From Bifidobacterium merycicum DSM 6492 (GTDB lineage: Bacteria > Actinomycetota > Actinomycetes > Actinomycetales > Bifidobacteriaceae), in assembly GCF_900129045.1 (NCBI RefSeq), contig NZ_FQTX01000004.1, forward strand, positions 115,511-179,510: a stretch of 64,000 nucleotides of DNA, read 5' to 3'. Position numbers and translations under genes: made by a program. The notes under the pieces are model-generated. The model ran no database searches. It was given only the letters and a program-made list of their open reading frames with translations, and had not been told where the DNA came from. Shown piece by piece: positions 18,233 through 25,641 of the stretch; within the stretch, counting starts at the first letter, position 1; the number at the start of each line of letters is the position of its first letter.

Positions 18233-20152
18233 TTACATTACCTTCTGAAACATATGGCGCACCTTGTCCAGGCGGCTGTTTGGACGGCGGGGCTGGATGA
18301 CCGGCTGACCGACAGCGGCCTGATATCCTTTCAGCTCTGTAAGGCATACGCTCTGCCCGTTGGTGTAAAAGGCCAGATCAGTACGGTATGCCTGTATACA
18401 GCGGGCGGGAATCTCGCCAGTAAAGACAACTTCATCCTTTTTTACCTGGACCGTTTCGATGGTGGCACAGTATTTCGGTGCATCATGATAAGCCCTGGAA
18501 AGATATTCCCGGGGCGCATAGAGGGTGAAGGAGAGATAAGGTTCCAGCAGTTGCGTCCCTGATTCCTTCAATGCCTGTTCCAATACAATCGGGGCCAATG
18601 AGCGGAAGTCCGCCGGCGTGCTGACCGGACTGTAATAAAGCCCGTATTCAAAGCAAATCTTACAGTCCGTTACGTTCCAGCCGAACAAGCCCTGCTCCAG
18701 CCCGTAACGGATACCATCCCTGACAGCGTTTTGAAAACTCTGGTTCAAGTATCCCAGCGAAACCCGGCTCTCGTATTGTACACCGGAGCCAAGCGGGAGT
18801 GGTGTAACAGACAGTCCGATGGATGCCCAAAACGGGTTGGGCGGCACCTCGATATGGATGGTGTGGCTGGCTGCTTTGAGCGGCCGCTCCATATAAATGA
18901 CGGTGGGTTCCTTTACCACTGTTTCAAGCTTGTATTTTTCCGACAGCAAAGCGGAAACAACCTCCAACTGCACCCGGCCCAAAAAAGAAAGAATGATCTC
19001 ATGGGTGATGGAATCCACCTCGCAGCGCAAAAGCGGGTCAGTATCCGCAAGTTGCGTAAGAGCGTCCAGCAGCCGTTCTCTTTGCGCTGCCGTTTTCGGC
19101 GCAATCGACGTCCGCAGCATGGGGAGGGGGTCCTCACGCCACCTTTTACGAGGGAGCCGGGTTGGGTCCCCTAATACATCGTTTAACCTCACGCTGTCGC
19201 TGGGAAGGATAACAATTTCACCCGGATAAGCGGTGTCTGTCCGAACAATTTCCCCTTTGGATGGAATACGCATCTCTGTGATTTTCAGCTTTTCTCTCCC
19301 GGCCAGGGCCACCGTATCCCGCAGGCGCAGCGTTCCGCTGTATAGCCGTAGATAGACACGCCGCTGGCCGCAATCTGTATACTCCACCTTGAAAACGCTG
19401 CCGCATAGGGCGGCGCTCCCCTGTTCCCCAATCGGTTGGAACAGCCCTGTCACCGCATCCATCAACGGTTGAATGCCAAGGCCCTTTTTGGCGCTGCCAT
19501 AATAGACCGGGAACAGGGAGGCGTCTTGAACCCGCCGCTGTTCCTCCCGCACAAGTTTTTCCCGGCTGATTGGTTCTCCTGCGATATACTTTTCCAATAA
19601 TTTATCGTTATTTTCGATGACCGCATCCCATGCTTCTATGTCGGTATTTTCCTCCAGGACTATTTCCGGGGACAGCGACACCGTCTGCTTGATGATAATA
19701 TCGGCGGAGAGCTTATCCCGAACAGACTGAACCACGCTCTGCAAATCAACGCCAGCCTGGTCGATCTTGTTGATAAAGATAACGGTGGGAATGTTCATTT
19801 TCCGCAGGGCATGGAACAGAATACGGGTCTGGGCCTGCACGCCATCTTTAGCGGAGATCACCAAGATGGCCCCATCTAAAACAGCCAAAGAGCGGTACAC
19901 CTCCGCCAAAAAATCCATGTGGCCGGGCGTATCCACAATGTTGACTTTACATCTGTGCCACTGGAAGGAAGTGACTGCCGCTTGAATGGTAATCCCACGC
20001 TGCCGCTCCAAAAACATGGTGTCCGTCCTCGTTGTCCCTTTTTCGACGCTCCCCGGTTCTGAAATGGCTCCGCTGGCATATAGCAGGCTCTCCGTCAAGG
20101 TCGTCTTTCCAGCGTCTACATGGGCAAGAATTCCAATATTGATTATTTTCAT
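18233..20152 (-). CDS. tet(W): Tetracycline resistance ribosomal protection protein Tet(W)
   Basis: 639 aa, the full length of Tet(W). An EF-G-like GTPase that dislodges tetracycline from the ribosome. G1 motif AHVDAGKTT (residues 10-18), G3 VDTPGHMDF (about 73), G4 FINKIDQAG (about 127). Domain II follows, and the C-terminal domain IV loop contains [16 protein letters not shown] and the [20 protein letters not shown] segment that contacts helix 34. No internal stop or frameshift. Its leader peptide and attenuator (20188-20256) are conserved. It is the only clearly functional passenger of the inserted element and should give tetracycline, doxycycline and minocycline resistance. Confidence 0.98.
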   Translation of the reverse strand: MKIINIGILAHVDAGKTTLTESLLYASGAISEPGSVEKGTTRTDTMFLERQRGITIQAAVTSFQWHRCKVNIVDTPGHMDFLAEVYRSLAVLDGAILVISAKDGVQAQTRILFHALRKMNIPTVIFINKIDQAGVDLQSVVQSVRDKLSADIIIKQTVSLSPEIVLEENTDIEAWDAVIENNDKLLEKYIAGEPISREKLVREEQRRVQDASLFPVYYGSAKKGLGIQPLMDAVTGLFQPIGEQGSAALCGSVFKVEYTDCGQRRVYLRLYSGTLRLRDTVALAGREKLKITEMRIPSKGEIVRTDTAYPGEIVILPSDSVRLNDVLGDPTRLPRKRWREDPLPMLRTSIAPKTAAQRERLLDALTQLADTDPLLRCEVDSITHEIILSFLGRVQLEVVSALLSEKYKLETVVKEPTVIYMERPLKAASHTIHIEVPPNPFWASIGLSVTPLPLGSGVQYESRVSLGYLNQSFQNAVRDGIRYGLEQGLFGWNVTDCKICFEYGLYYSPVSTPADFRSLAPIVLEQALKESGTQLLEPYLSFTLYAPREYLSRAYHDAPKYCATIETVQVKKDEVVFTGEIPARCIQAYRTDLAFYTNGQSVCLTELKGYQAAVGQPVIQPRRPNSRLDKVRHMFQKVM

Positions 20153-20187
20153 GTGATTGTACTCCCTTTACAGCCCCAAAGGGCATA

Positions 20188-20225
20188 AAAATCCCCAGCA
20201 GTAAAATACTTTTACCACTGGGGAT
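20188..20225 (-). terminator. tet(W) transcriptional attenuator
   Basis: On the minus strand CCCCAGTGGTAAAAG pairs with TATTTTACTGCTGGGG, followed by a T5 run, between leader peptide and tet(W). It overlaps the leader stop codon, so ribosome position on the leader can decide hairpin formation, as proposed for tet(M). Confidence 0.75.
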
Positions 20226-20256
20226 TATAAGTTGCGGACATACACATATACAGCAT
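20212..20256 (-). CDS. tet(W) leader peptide
   Basis: Fourteen codons, MLYMCMSATYNPQW, from ATG 20256, too short for ordinary gene finding. It closely resembles tet(M)-type leaders and ends inside the attenuator stem. Slow translation under tetracycline is expected to favour read-through into tet(W). Confidence 0.7.
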   Translation of the reverse strand: MLYMCMSATYNPQW

Positions 20257-20420
20257 ACACCTGTTTGTGATTGCTGTTTTTGGGGATATGTCAAAATTGA
20301 TAAGGCAAAAGTATTCTTAAATTGGGTACAAAAAACTAAGCCCCTACAAAAGGAGCTATCATAATCCTTTGTTCCCACTATTTGATTATAGTTTTATTTA
20401 AGAATACCTTGCCGCATATT
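20257..20420 (-). promoter_or_regulatory. tet(W) promoter and long leader
   Basis: A TATAAT -10 element lies at 20385-20390 on the minus strand; the -35 region is poor. The transcribed leader contains a complementary pair, AGCTCCTTTTGTAGGGGCT (minus strand, near 20345), and a TTGACA near 20290. The arrangement matches the conserved upstream regions of tet(M)/tet(O)/tet(W). Confidence 0.6.
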
Positions 20421-20513
20421 TTTTACTCCTTTTCTGGATTAAATCATTGTATCACATCAGTTTTAGGAAAGCAAGTACCTAAAAGAAATTTTTCTTCCCC
20501 TTATATGTAACAA

Positions 20514-20717
20514 TCATACCGGCTTCCTAGCGTTCAGAATGTTTTCTGCTGTCTGCTGTGGTGTTTGGTTGGAATTGTCCAACCAAAAGCCGATCCGTGG
20601 TGTTGTCTGCATTTTACTAAATACAAATTCAATGTATACAGAAAGATATAAGGAGTGGGAGGGATTCCGCCGTAGTTGGCATTGTAGGAAAATCCAAAAG
20701 TTTAGATTTTCCCACAA
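20514..20717 (-). pseudogene. Remnant possibly of a P-loop kinase-like protein
   Basis: A short frame whose last ~30 residues read EFVFSKMQTTPRIGFWLDNS and then NQTPQQTAENILNARKPV. Such a tail resembles the end of small AAA/kinase-type proteins (a strand, then a T-P-Q-Q-T helix), but no Walker A motif is present and the beginning is arbitrary. Recorded as an uncertain remnant on the element's right side. Confidence 0.25.
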
Positions 20718-20721
20718 TGCT
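20680..20721. repeat. 16-bp inverted repeat near the right end of the element
   Basis: GCATTGT.GGAAAATC at 20680 and its complement ending at 20721 match at 15 of 16 positions around a 10-nt loop. It lies about 85 bp inside the right boundary and may be a terminator or part of a recombination site. Confidence 0.5.
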
Positions 20722-20807
20722 TATCTTTTGGTCTTTGGTTCGGAATAGTGTAGTGCTGGCGGTCTATCTCTTGTTTTCGGTTGCTTGCTTCCTTACCGTA
20801 CATGAGC

Positions 20808-21867
20808 ATTGCGTCTGGGCACCATGAATGATGCCGACCATACGTGGGTCAATGGTGTGTTGGTCGGTGGGCGGAGCAATGTGTATGAGCCGCGGGACTA
20901 TCCGGTCGCAGTCGGCGTGTTGCGCGCCGGCGCGAACGAAATCCGCATGCGTCTGGTCGTTGAACGGCCCGGCGGCCGTGTGACGCCCGGCAAACGGATG
21001 ACACTGACCATCGGAGACGATATCTTCGACCTGTCCGGCATTTGGCAGTATGCCGTGACCGCCGAAGCTGACCGCGATTGCCCATTCGAGGATTTCGTCA
21101 GATGGAAGCCGACCGGCCTGTACAACGCCATGCTCGCCCCGTGTTTTCCATATGCGGTGCGGGCCGTGCTGTGGTATCAGGGCGAATCGAATACCGGCGA
21201 TCGCGCCATGCAATATGGTGACGAGCTGAAGGCCATGATTCAATTGTGGCGCGTCAAATGGCATCAGCCGGATATGCCGTTTCTGATCGTCCAGCTTCCA
21301 AAATTCGACATCGACGCCATTGAGGATGGAGGCTGGCCGCTCGTCCGCGAACAGGAGTGGAACGTCGCAAACGAACTTGAAAACGTTGCGACAGTGGTGA
21401 CGCTTGACGCCGGCGAGGGTAACGATCTGCATCCGTATGACAAGAAGCTCGTCGCGGATCGCGTGTTCAATGCCGCGATGGATTTGGTATACGGTCGCCA
21501 GGCTCAGCCTCAACCGGCCGTGGAAACCATCGAGGTCTGCGGAGATCTGTTGCGGATGCACTGTGTGTGGCGGAGTCGCTCGGACGAGCGGATCCGATCG
21601 GAGAGCCGCCGGCTGATGACGTTGGATGGTGACGTTCCCCAGGAAATCGAATTTCTATGGCGTGACTGCGCCACATCCGCGCGGGCCGAGGCATGGCTGG
21701 ACGGCTGTGATATCGTGGCGCGCATGACGGCGCGCAGGCCAGATGAGGTGCGGTACGCGTGGAGCAACAATCCGGAATCCGGGCTCATCTGCGACGGCGA
21801 CGGCATGCTGATTCCGCCGTTCCGCCTGACATTGCCCACGGACGATGATAAGGGGATTCATGCGTAG
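20808..21867 (+). pseudogene. Sialate O-acetylesterase-like (acetyl-xylan) esterase, 3' half
   Basis: Continuation of the gene at 14537. It resumes LRLGTMNDADHTWVNGVLVG, then YPVAVGVLRAGANEIRMRLV, and RAVLWYQGESNTGDRA, the second SASA signature block (W-Y-Q-G-E-S-N). NDLHPYDKKLVADRV carries the catalytic Asp-x-x-His, so the active-site pair is stranded in this half, away from the Ser nucleophile in the first half. The end is a small beta domain finishing TLPTDDDKGIHA. Translation from TTG 20809 or ATG 20824 is conceivable but would not yield an active enzyme. The stop overlaps the start of the next frame. Confidence 0.9.
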
Positions 21868-22372
21868 GCAGGTCGCGCTTCGACAAGGACTCGTCGATGG
21901 ATTCTCCGATACGGACTTTTGTAATTACCCGTGGCATCCCCTATGCCAAGCCTTCCCGTTGGCGCATTACGATTTGTCTCGTGTCATGATTCGGTATTGG
22001 GCGAATTTCGCGGCGAAGGAGACGAAGGCGCTGATCGCGTCCGACGAGGATCCGACCAGGCTGTTCGCCGGCAAGTCGACGCAATACCGCAAATCGAAGT
22101 CGCTGCCGAAATTTACTGGCGAGGCCATGCGTACCTGCGCCACGATTAACCGCATCTTCTTCGACGATCCGGACGAGGCTTACCGCCTATTCCACGAGCT
22201 TGTTCCCGATGCGGGGGAGGGTGTGCAGTTCACTCCGCCGTTCAACGTCGACTACGGCATCGGATTGACCATCGGCCGTGGTACGTTCCTCAACAAGGAT
22301 TTCATGGTGTGCGGCGGTGGATACGTGACACTTGGCGCCGTTGCCAGTGTGCCGTCTTTGAGGGTTGGATGA
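21860..22372 (+). pseudogene. Composite remnant: carboxylesterase tail plus truncated acetyltransferase
   Basis: From ATG 21860 (AAGGGG upstream), about 170 aa. Residues 25-55 (HPLCQAFPLAHYDLSRVMIR, then YWANFAAKE) resemble the C-terminal end of type-B carboxylesterases. From about residue 85 the sequence (EAMRTCATINRIFFDDPDEA, VQFTPPFNVDYGIGLTIGRG, TFLNKDFMVCGGGYVTLGA) is the start of a left-handed beta-helix O-acetyltransferase of the maltose acetyltransferase type. It is cut off after about three hexapeptide turns and ends in unrelated VASVPSLRVG. It may be a decayed fusion of two former genes; whether any product is active is doubtful. Confidence 0.5.
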
Positions 22373-22476
22373 GACCGATTGCACCAGCCATGCGATGCAA
22401 GCGATGCAGGTGATCGCGTAAAGCCTCGTATGGAAGCTGTCGTTCATGTTGTCACCCGGTTGTTAAGAGTATAGCT

Positions 22477-22540
22477 CTGAATCAGTATAGGGCCGGGAAG
22501 CTCCGCCGTTAAGGAGCTTCCCGGCCCTATACTGATTCAG
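22477..22540. terminator. Perfect 28-bp stem hairpin between convergent genes
   Basis: CTGAATCAGTATAGGGCCGG at 22477 continues to 22504; its exact complement occupies 22513-22540, with an 8-nt loop GCCGTTAA. It sits between the plus-strand remnant and the xylB stop and would terminate both strands. A stem this long and perfect is well beyond a normal terminator. Confidence 0.8.
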
Positions 22541-22548
22541 CGAATAGC

Positions 22549-24069
22549 TTAGCCGCGGGCCTTGGCGTAGGCCTCATACACGGCCTCGGTCGGCTCGCCG
22601 GTTTCCCTGCCGTCGATGGTGAGCTTCCATGCCGGAGGCTCAGTTTCGCCGGAAAGCACCCAGGCCGCTTGGCGTGCGGCGCCGATGGCCACATACTCAT
22701 CGGTGGTCGGACGGGTCACGTCCATGCCGAAGATGCTCGGCGCCAGCGTGCGGATCGCCTCGGACTTCGCGCCGCCGCCGATGAGCAGGATGCGCTTGAT
22801 CTGCGTGCCCAGGGAGCGAATAAGCTCCAGGCAGTCGCGTTGGGAGCACAACAGGCCCTCGACGAAGGCGCGGGCCAGATTCTCGCGTGTGGTGTTGGCC
22901 AGGGTTAGGCCGGACAGCGTGGCGGTGGCGTCCGGACGGTTCGGGGTGCGCTCGCCGTCGAAATACGGCACCAGCGTGATGCCGCCTGCTCCCGGCTTCG
23001 AGGCGAAGGCCAGCTTGGCCAGTTCGTCGTAATCGACGCCAAGCGCGGCGCGTCCGGCGTCGAGGATGCGCGAGCCGTTGATGGTGCAGGCGAGCGGCAG
23101 ATAGTGGCCGGTGCAATCGGCGAAGCCGGACACGGCGCCCGTCAGATCATAGGTCGGATTCTCGGAGATGGCCGCGGCCACGCCGGAGGTGCCGAGGGAC
23201 ACGGAAACGTCGCCGACGCTCATGCCCAGGCCCAGCGAGGCCATGGCGTTGTCGCCGCCGCCCGGTGCGAGTGCGCAGCCCCCCTCGACGCTCTTGCCGG
23301 CGATGGCCGGATCGGCTTTGACCGGCGCCGCCTCTCGCGGGCCCAGTACAGTGGGTAGCACAATGGCGTCGGCATGCGCTTGCGCCGCTTCGGCGCCTTC
23401 GGCGGCTTCGAGCACCATGGCGATCAGATCACGACGGTATTCGTTACGGGCGGCGTCGTAGTAGATGGTGCCGGATGCGTCGGAGCGGTCGGTGAACAGG
23501 GCGTCGAGATGGGCGTCCTCGCCTTCGGCAACTGGCCCGTAGCCGGCGATGCGCCAGCTCAGCCAGTCGTGTGGCAGGCAGATTGCTGCGATCTTCTTGG
23601 CGTTTTCGGGTTCGTTTTCGGCGACCCATGCCACCTTGGTCAGCGTATAGGAGGCGACGGGGGAGGATCCCACGGCCTTGACCCAGCGCTGCTTGCCGCG
23701 GGTGATCGGGTCTTCCGGTTCGCCGTTCTGTGCCGGAGCGGCGCCGAGCTTCTCGATCAGAGCGGCAGCCTGCGGGGCGGAGCTGGTGTCGTTCCACAGC
23801 ATGGCGTCGCGAATCACGTTGCCTTGGCCGTCGAGAATCACCATGCCGTGCTGTTGGCCGCCCACGGCCAGTGCGGATACGTCGTCCAGTCCGCCTGCCT
23901 GCTGCGCGGCCTCCTGGAACGCATCCCACCAGTATGCGGGGTCGATGGACGTGCCGTTCGGGTGCTTGGCTTGGCCGAAACGCACCAATTCGCCGGTTTC
24001 GGCGTCTGTTACGCGTACCTTGCAGGACTGCGTCGAGGTGTCGACGCCAGCCACCAGAGTCTTTGCCAT
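22549..24069 (-). CDS. xylB: Xylulokinase
   Basis: 506 aa from ATG 24069 with AAGGAGG upstream. FGGY-family kinase: VAGVDTSTQSCKVRVTDAETG is the N-terminal phosphate loop, GGQQHGMVILD near residue 70, LPHDWLSWRIAGYG near 165, VSVSLGTSGVAAAI near 290, and the C-terminal ATP-site LLIGGGAKSEAIRTLAPSIFG near 430. It phosphorylates xylulose to xylulose-5-phosphate, the entry metabolite of the bifidobacterial phosphoketolase route. It is divergent from a ROK regulator and separated from xylA by the interrupted region. Confidence 0.96.
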   Translation of the reverse strand: MAKTLVAGVDTSTQSCKVRVTDAETGELVRFGQAKHPNGTSIDPAYWWDAFQEAAQQAGGLDDVSALAVGGQQHGMVILDGQGNVIRDAMLWNDTSSAPQAAALIEKLGAAPAQNGEPEDPITRGKQRWVKAVGSSPVASYTLTKVAWVAENEPENAKKIAAICLPHDWLSWRIAGYGPVAEGEDAHLDALFTDRSDASGTIYYDAARNEYRRDLIAMVLEAAEGAEAAQAHADAIVLPTVLGPREAAPVKADPAIAGKSVEGGCALAPGGGDNAMASLGLGMSVGDVSVSLGTSGVAAAISENPTYDLTGAVSGFADCTGHYLPLACTINGSRILDAGRAALGVDYDELAKLAFASKPGAGGITLVPYFDGERTPNRPDATATLSGLTLANTTRENLARAFVEGLLCSQRDCLELIRSLGTQIKRILLIGGGAKSEAIRTLAPSIFGMDVTRPTTDEYVAIGAARQAAWVLSGETEPPAWKLTIDGRETGEPTEAVYEAYAKARG

Positions 24070-24118
24070 GGGTTGTGTTGCCTCCTTGCATATGCCGCTC
24101 GTCGATGGCGCACGGCTA

Positions 24119-24146
24119 ATAGTTAGACGAATAAACTATATTATAG
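24119..24146. promoter_or_regulatory. xylB/ROK intergenic operator and -10
   Basis: ATAGTT-N9-AACTAT (24119-24139) is an inverted repeat resembling ROK/XylR-type operators. It abuts a minus-strand TATAAT at 24141-24146 that would serve xylB, so binding would occlude the promoter. Confidence 0.55.
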
Positions 24147-24236
24147 TAGTGTAGCATCAGGAAAGGCTCCGGAACGTCGGTTCGGGGAATTTATGCGATA
24201 TGGCAGCGTAGGAACAGGGCAGGGACGGGACTAGCT

Positions 24237-25469
24237 ATGACATCTCTTCGCAGAATCAATCAGGATGATCTACGCAATCACAATCTTTCCGTGGTGATCG
24301 ACACGCTATTGCGCGCCTCCACGCCGATGAGCCGGGCCGCTCTCGCCAAGGAGACCGGTTTGACCAAGGCAACGATGTCGTTGCTGGTGTCGCTGCTGAT
24401 TGAAGCGGGCATCGTCAAGGAAGGCGAGCCGCAGAACTCGTCCAGCTATGGGCGTCCATCCACGCCGCTCGCGCTGGGTGGCGGCAAGATGTGCGGCATC
24501 GGCATGCAGGTTAATACCGACGGATACGGCTGTGTGGCGCTGGATATCAATCGCGATACGCTCGCGTACGAGTGGGTGGATGCCGATATGAGCGGCGTTG
24601 CCCCGGAGGATGTGTTCGACAGACTCGACACCATGGTCACGGCTATGGAACGCCAGCTCAAGCGCAAGGGGTGCACTGTTGCCGGTGTCGCTTGTGCGCT
24701 GCCTGGCTTGGTCACGTCCAAGAAGCAACTGCTTATGGCACGCAATCTTGGTTGGGAAAATGTCGATCTGATGCAGTTCGAGGTTATGCGTCGCTGCGAC
24801 GTGCATTCCGGCAATGAGGCAAAGATGGCGGCTATTGCGCAGATCCCCGGCTATGCATGCGCCCGTGCGGATTTCCTCGATGCCGTGGACTGCACTGACT
24901 CCTTTATTTATCTGTCCTGCGATATCGGCATCGGCGGAGCCATTGTGCGTGACGGCGAGGTAGTGACGGGATCTCACGGGTTCGCCGGCGAAATCGGTCA
25001 CACCTCGGTCTCGTTGGATGGTCCGGTGTGCCGGTGCGGAAGAAAGGGCTGCCTGGAAGCATATGCCGGTCGCCGTGCGCTGGTGGAGGCGTCTGGTGTG
25101 GCAAGCGGCAACAATGCCGCCAGTGTCGCAGCGTTGGATAGGTTGCTGGATGCGTGGCATGCCGATGACGCGCAGGCGGTGAAGGCCGTTGAACGTGGCA
25201 TCGATGCGCTGGTTTCGGCCATCGCCTCGGCGGTGAACCTGGCTGACGTCGATACCGTACTGTTGGGCGGTTGGTGGATCAATTTCGGCCAATCGTTCTA
25301 TGAGCTGCTTGAGTCCCGTCTGCAGGAGCAGGTGCTGGGCGCTTCGGATATGCAGGTGAGCGTGTCCATGCCGCCTGTTGCCGACCATCCTGCGCTGTAT
25401 GGTGCCGCGGAGGTCGGACTGCGCAGGTTCATCGACAATCCGCTGGCATTCATCGCCGACAGGGTGTGA
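24237..25469 (+). CDS. ROK family transcriptional regulator (XylR type)
   Basis: 410 aa. N-terminal winged helix-turn-helix (MSRAALAKETGLTKATMSLL, residues about 31-50). A ROK sugar-binding domain follows: YLSCDIGIGGAIVRDGEVVTGSHGFAGEIGHTSV, and the zinc cluster CRCGRKGCLEAYAG near residue 265. The N-terminal phosphate loop of kinases is replaced (GIGMQVNTDGYG), so it is a regulator and not a kinase. Divergent from xylB and placed to control it in response to xylose or xylulose. Confidence 0.92.
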   Translation: MTSLRRINQDDLRNHNLSVVIDTLLRASTPMSRAALAKETGLTKATMSLLVSLLIEAGIVKEGEPQNSSSYGRPSTPLALGGGKMCGIGMQVNTDGYGCVALDINRDTLAYEWVDADMSGVAPEDVFDRLDTMVTAMERQLKRKGCTVAGVACALPGLVTSKKQLLMARNLGWENVDLMQFEVMRRCDVHSGNEAKMAAIAQIPGYACARADFLDAVDCTDSFIYLSCDIGIGGAIVRDGEVVTGSHGFAGEIGHTSVSLDGPVCRCGRKGCLEAYAGRRALVEASGVASGNNAASVAALDRLLDAWHADDAQAVKAVERGIDALVSAIASAVNLADVDTVLLGGWWINFGQSFYELLESRLQEQVLGASDMQVSVSMPPVADHPALYGAAEVGLRRFIDNPLAFIADRV

Positions 25470-25641
25470 TACCCGCGAACGAAAAACGGTTCTTTGTGAA
25501 TCCGTGACGGCTTACGTGCGATTCGCGCAATCATCGGGTTTGCGTGGAATGCTTTCGCTGTTCAGTCATGTGCGTTCACGAAGGCCCGGCGAGAGTGGCG
25601 GGCCATGCGTGCTAGGGGAACAGGGGTGCCAATGCTCAGAT

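Larger units (their letters stand above)
15445..20807. mobile_element. ~5.36-kb tet(W)-bearing mobile segment inserted in the esterase gene
   Basis: Boundaries follow from the esterase frame: host sequence ends ...CCCTATT at 15444 and resumes ATTGCGTCTGGG at 20808, so ATT is present at both ends (3-bp duplication or shared bases). The content differs from the host in base composition and codon use: all recognisable genes are Firmicutes-type and lie on the minus strand. From right to left: a kinase-like remnant, tet(W) with its leader, a damaged methyltransferase, a sigma factor, a HTH protein without a start, a mobC remnant and the tail of a large serine recombinase. No intact recombinase or relaxase remains, so it should be immobile on its own. 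Confidence 0.9.

Noticed and set aside
15445..20807. Intact conjugative transposon
   Set aside because: No relaxase, coupling protein, or complete recombinase; ends lack convincing terminal inverted repeats.
22187..22447. 86-aa minus-strand frame with a hydrophobic start
   Set aside because: Overlaps the acetyltransferase remnant antisense; after the first 28 residues it becomes ordinary shadow sequence.
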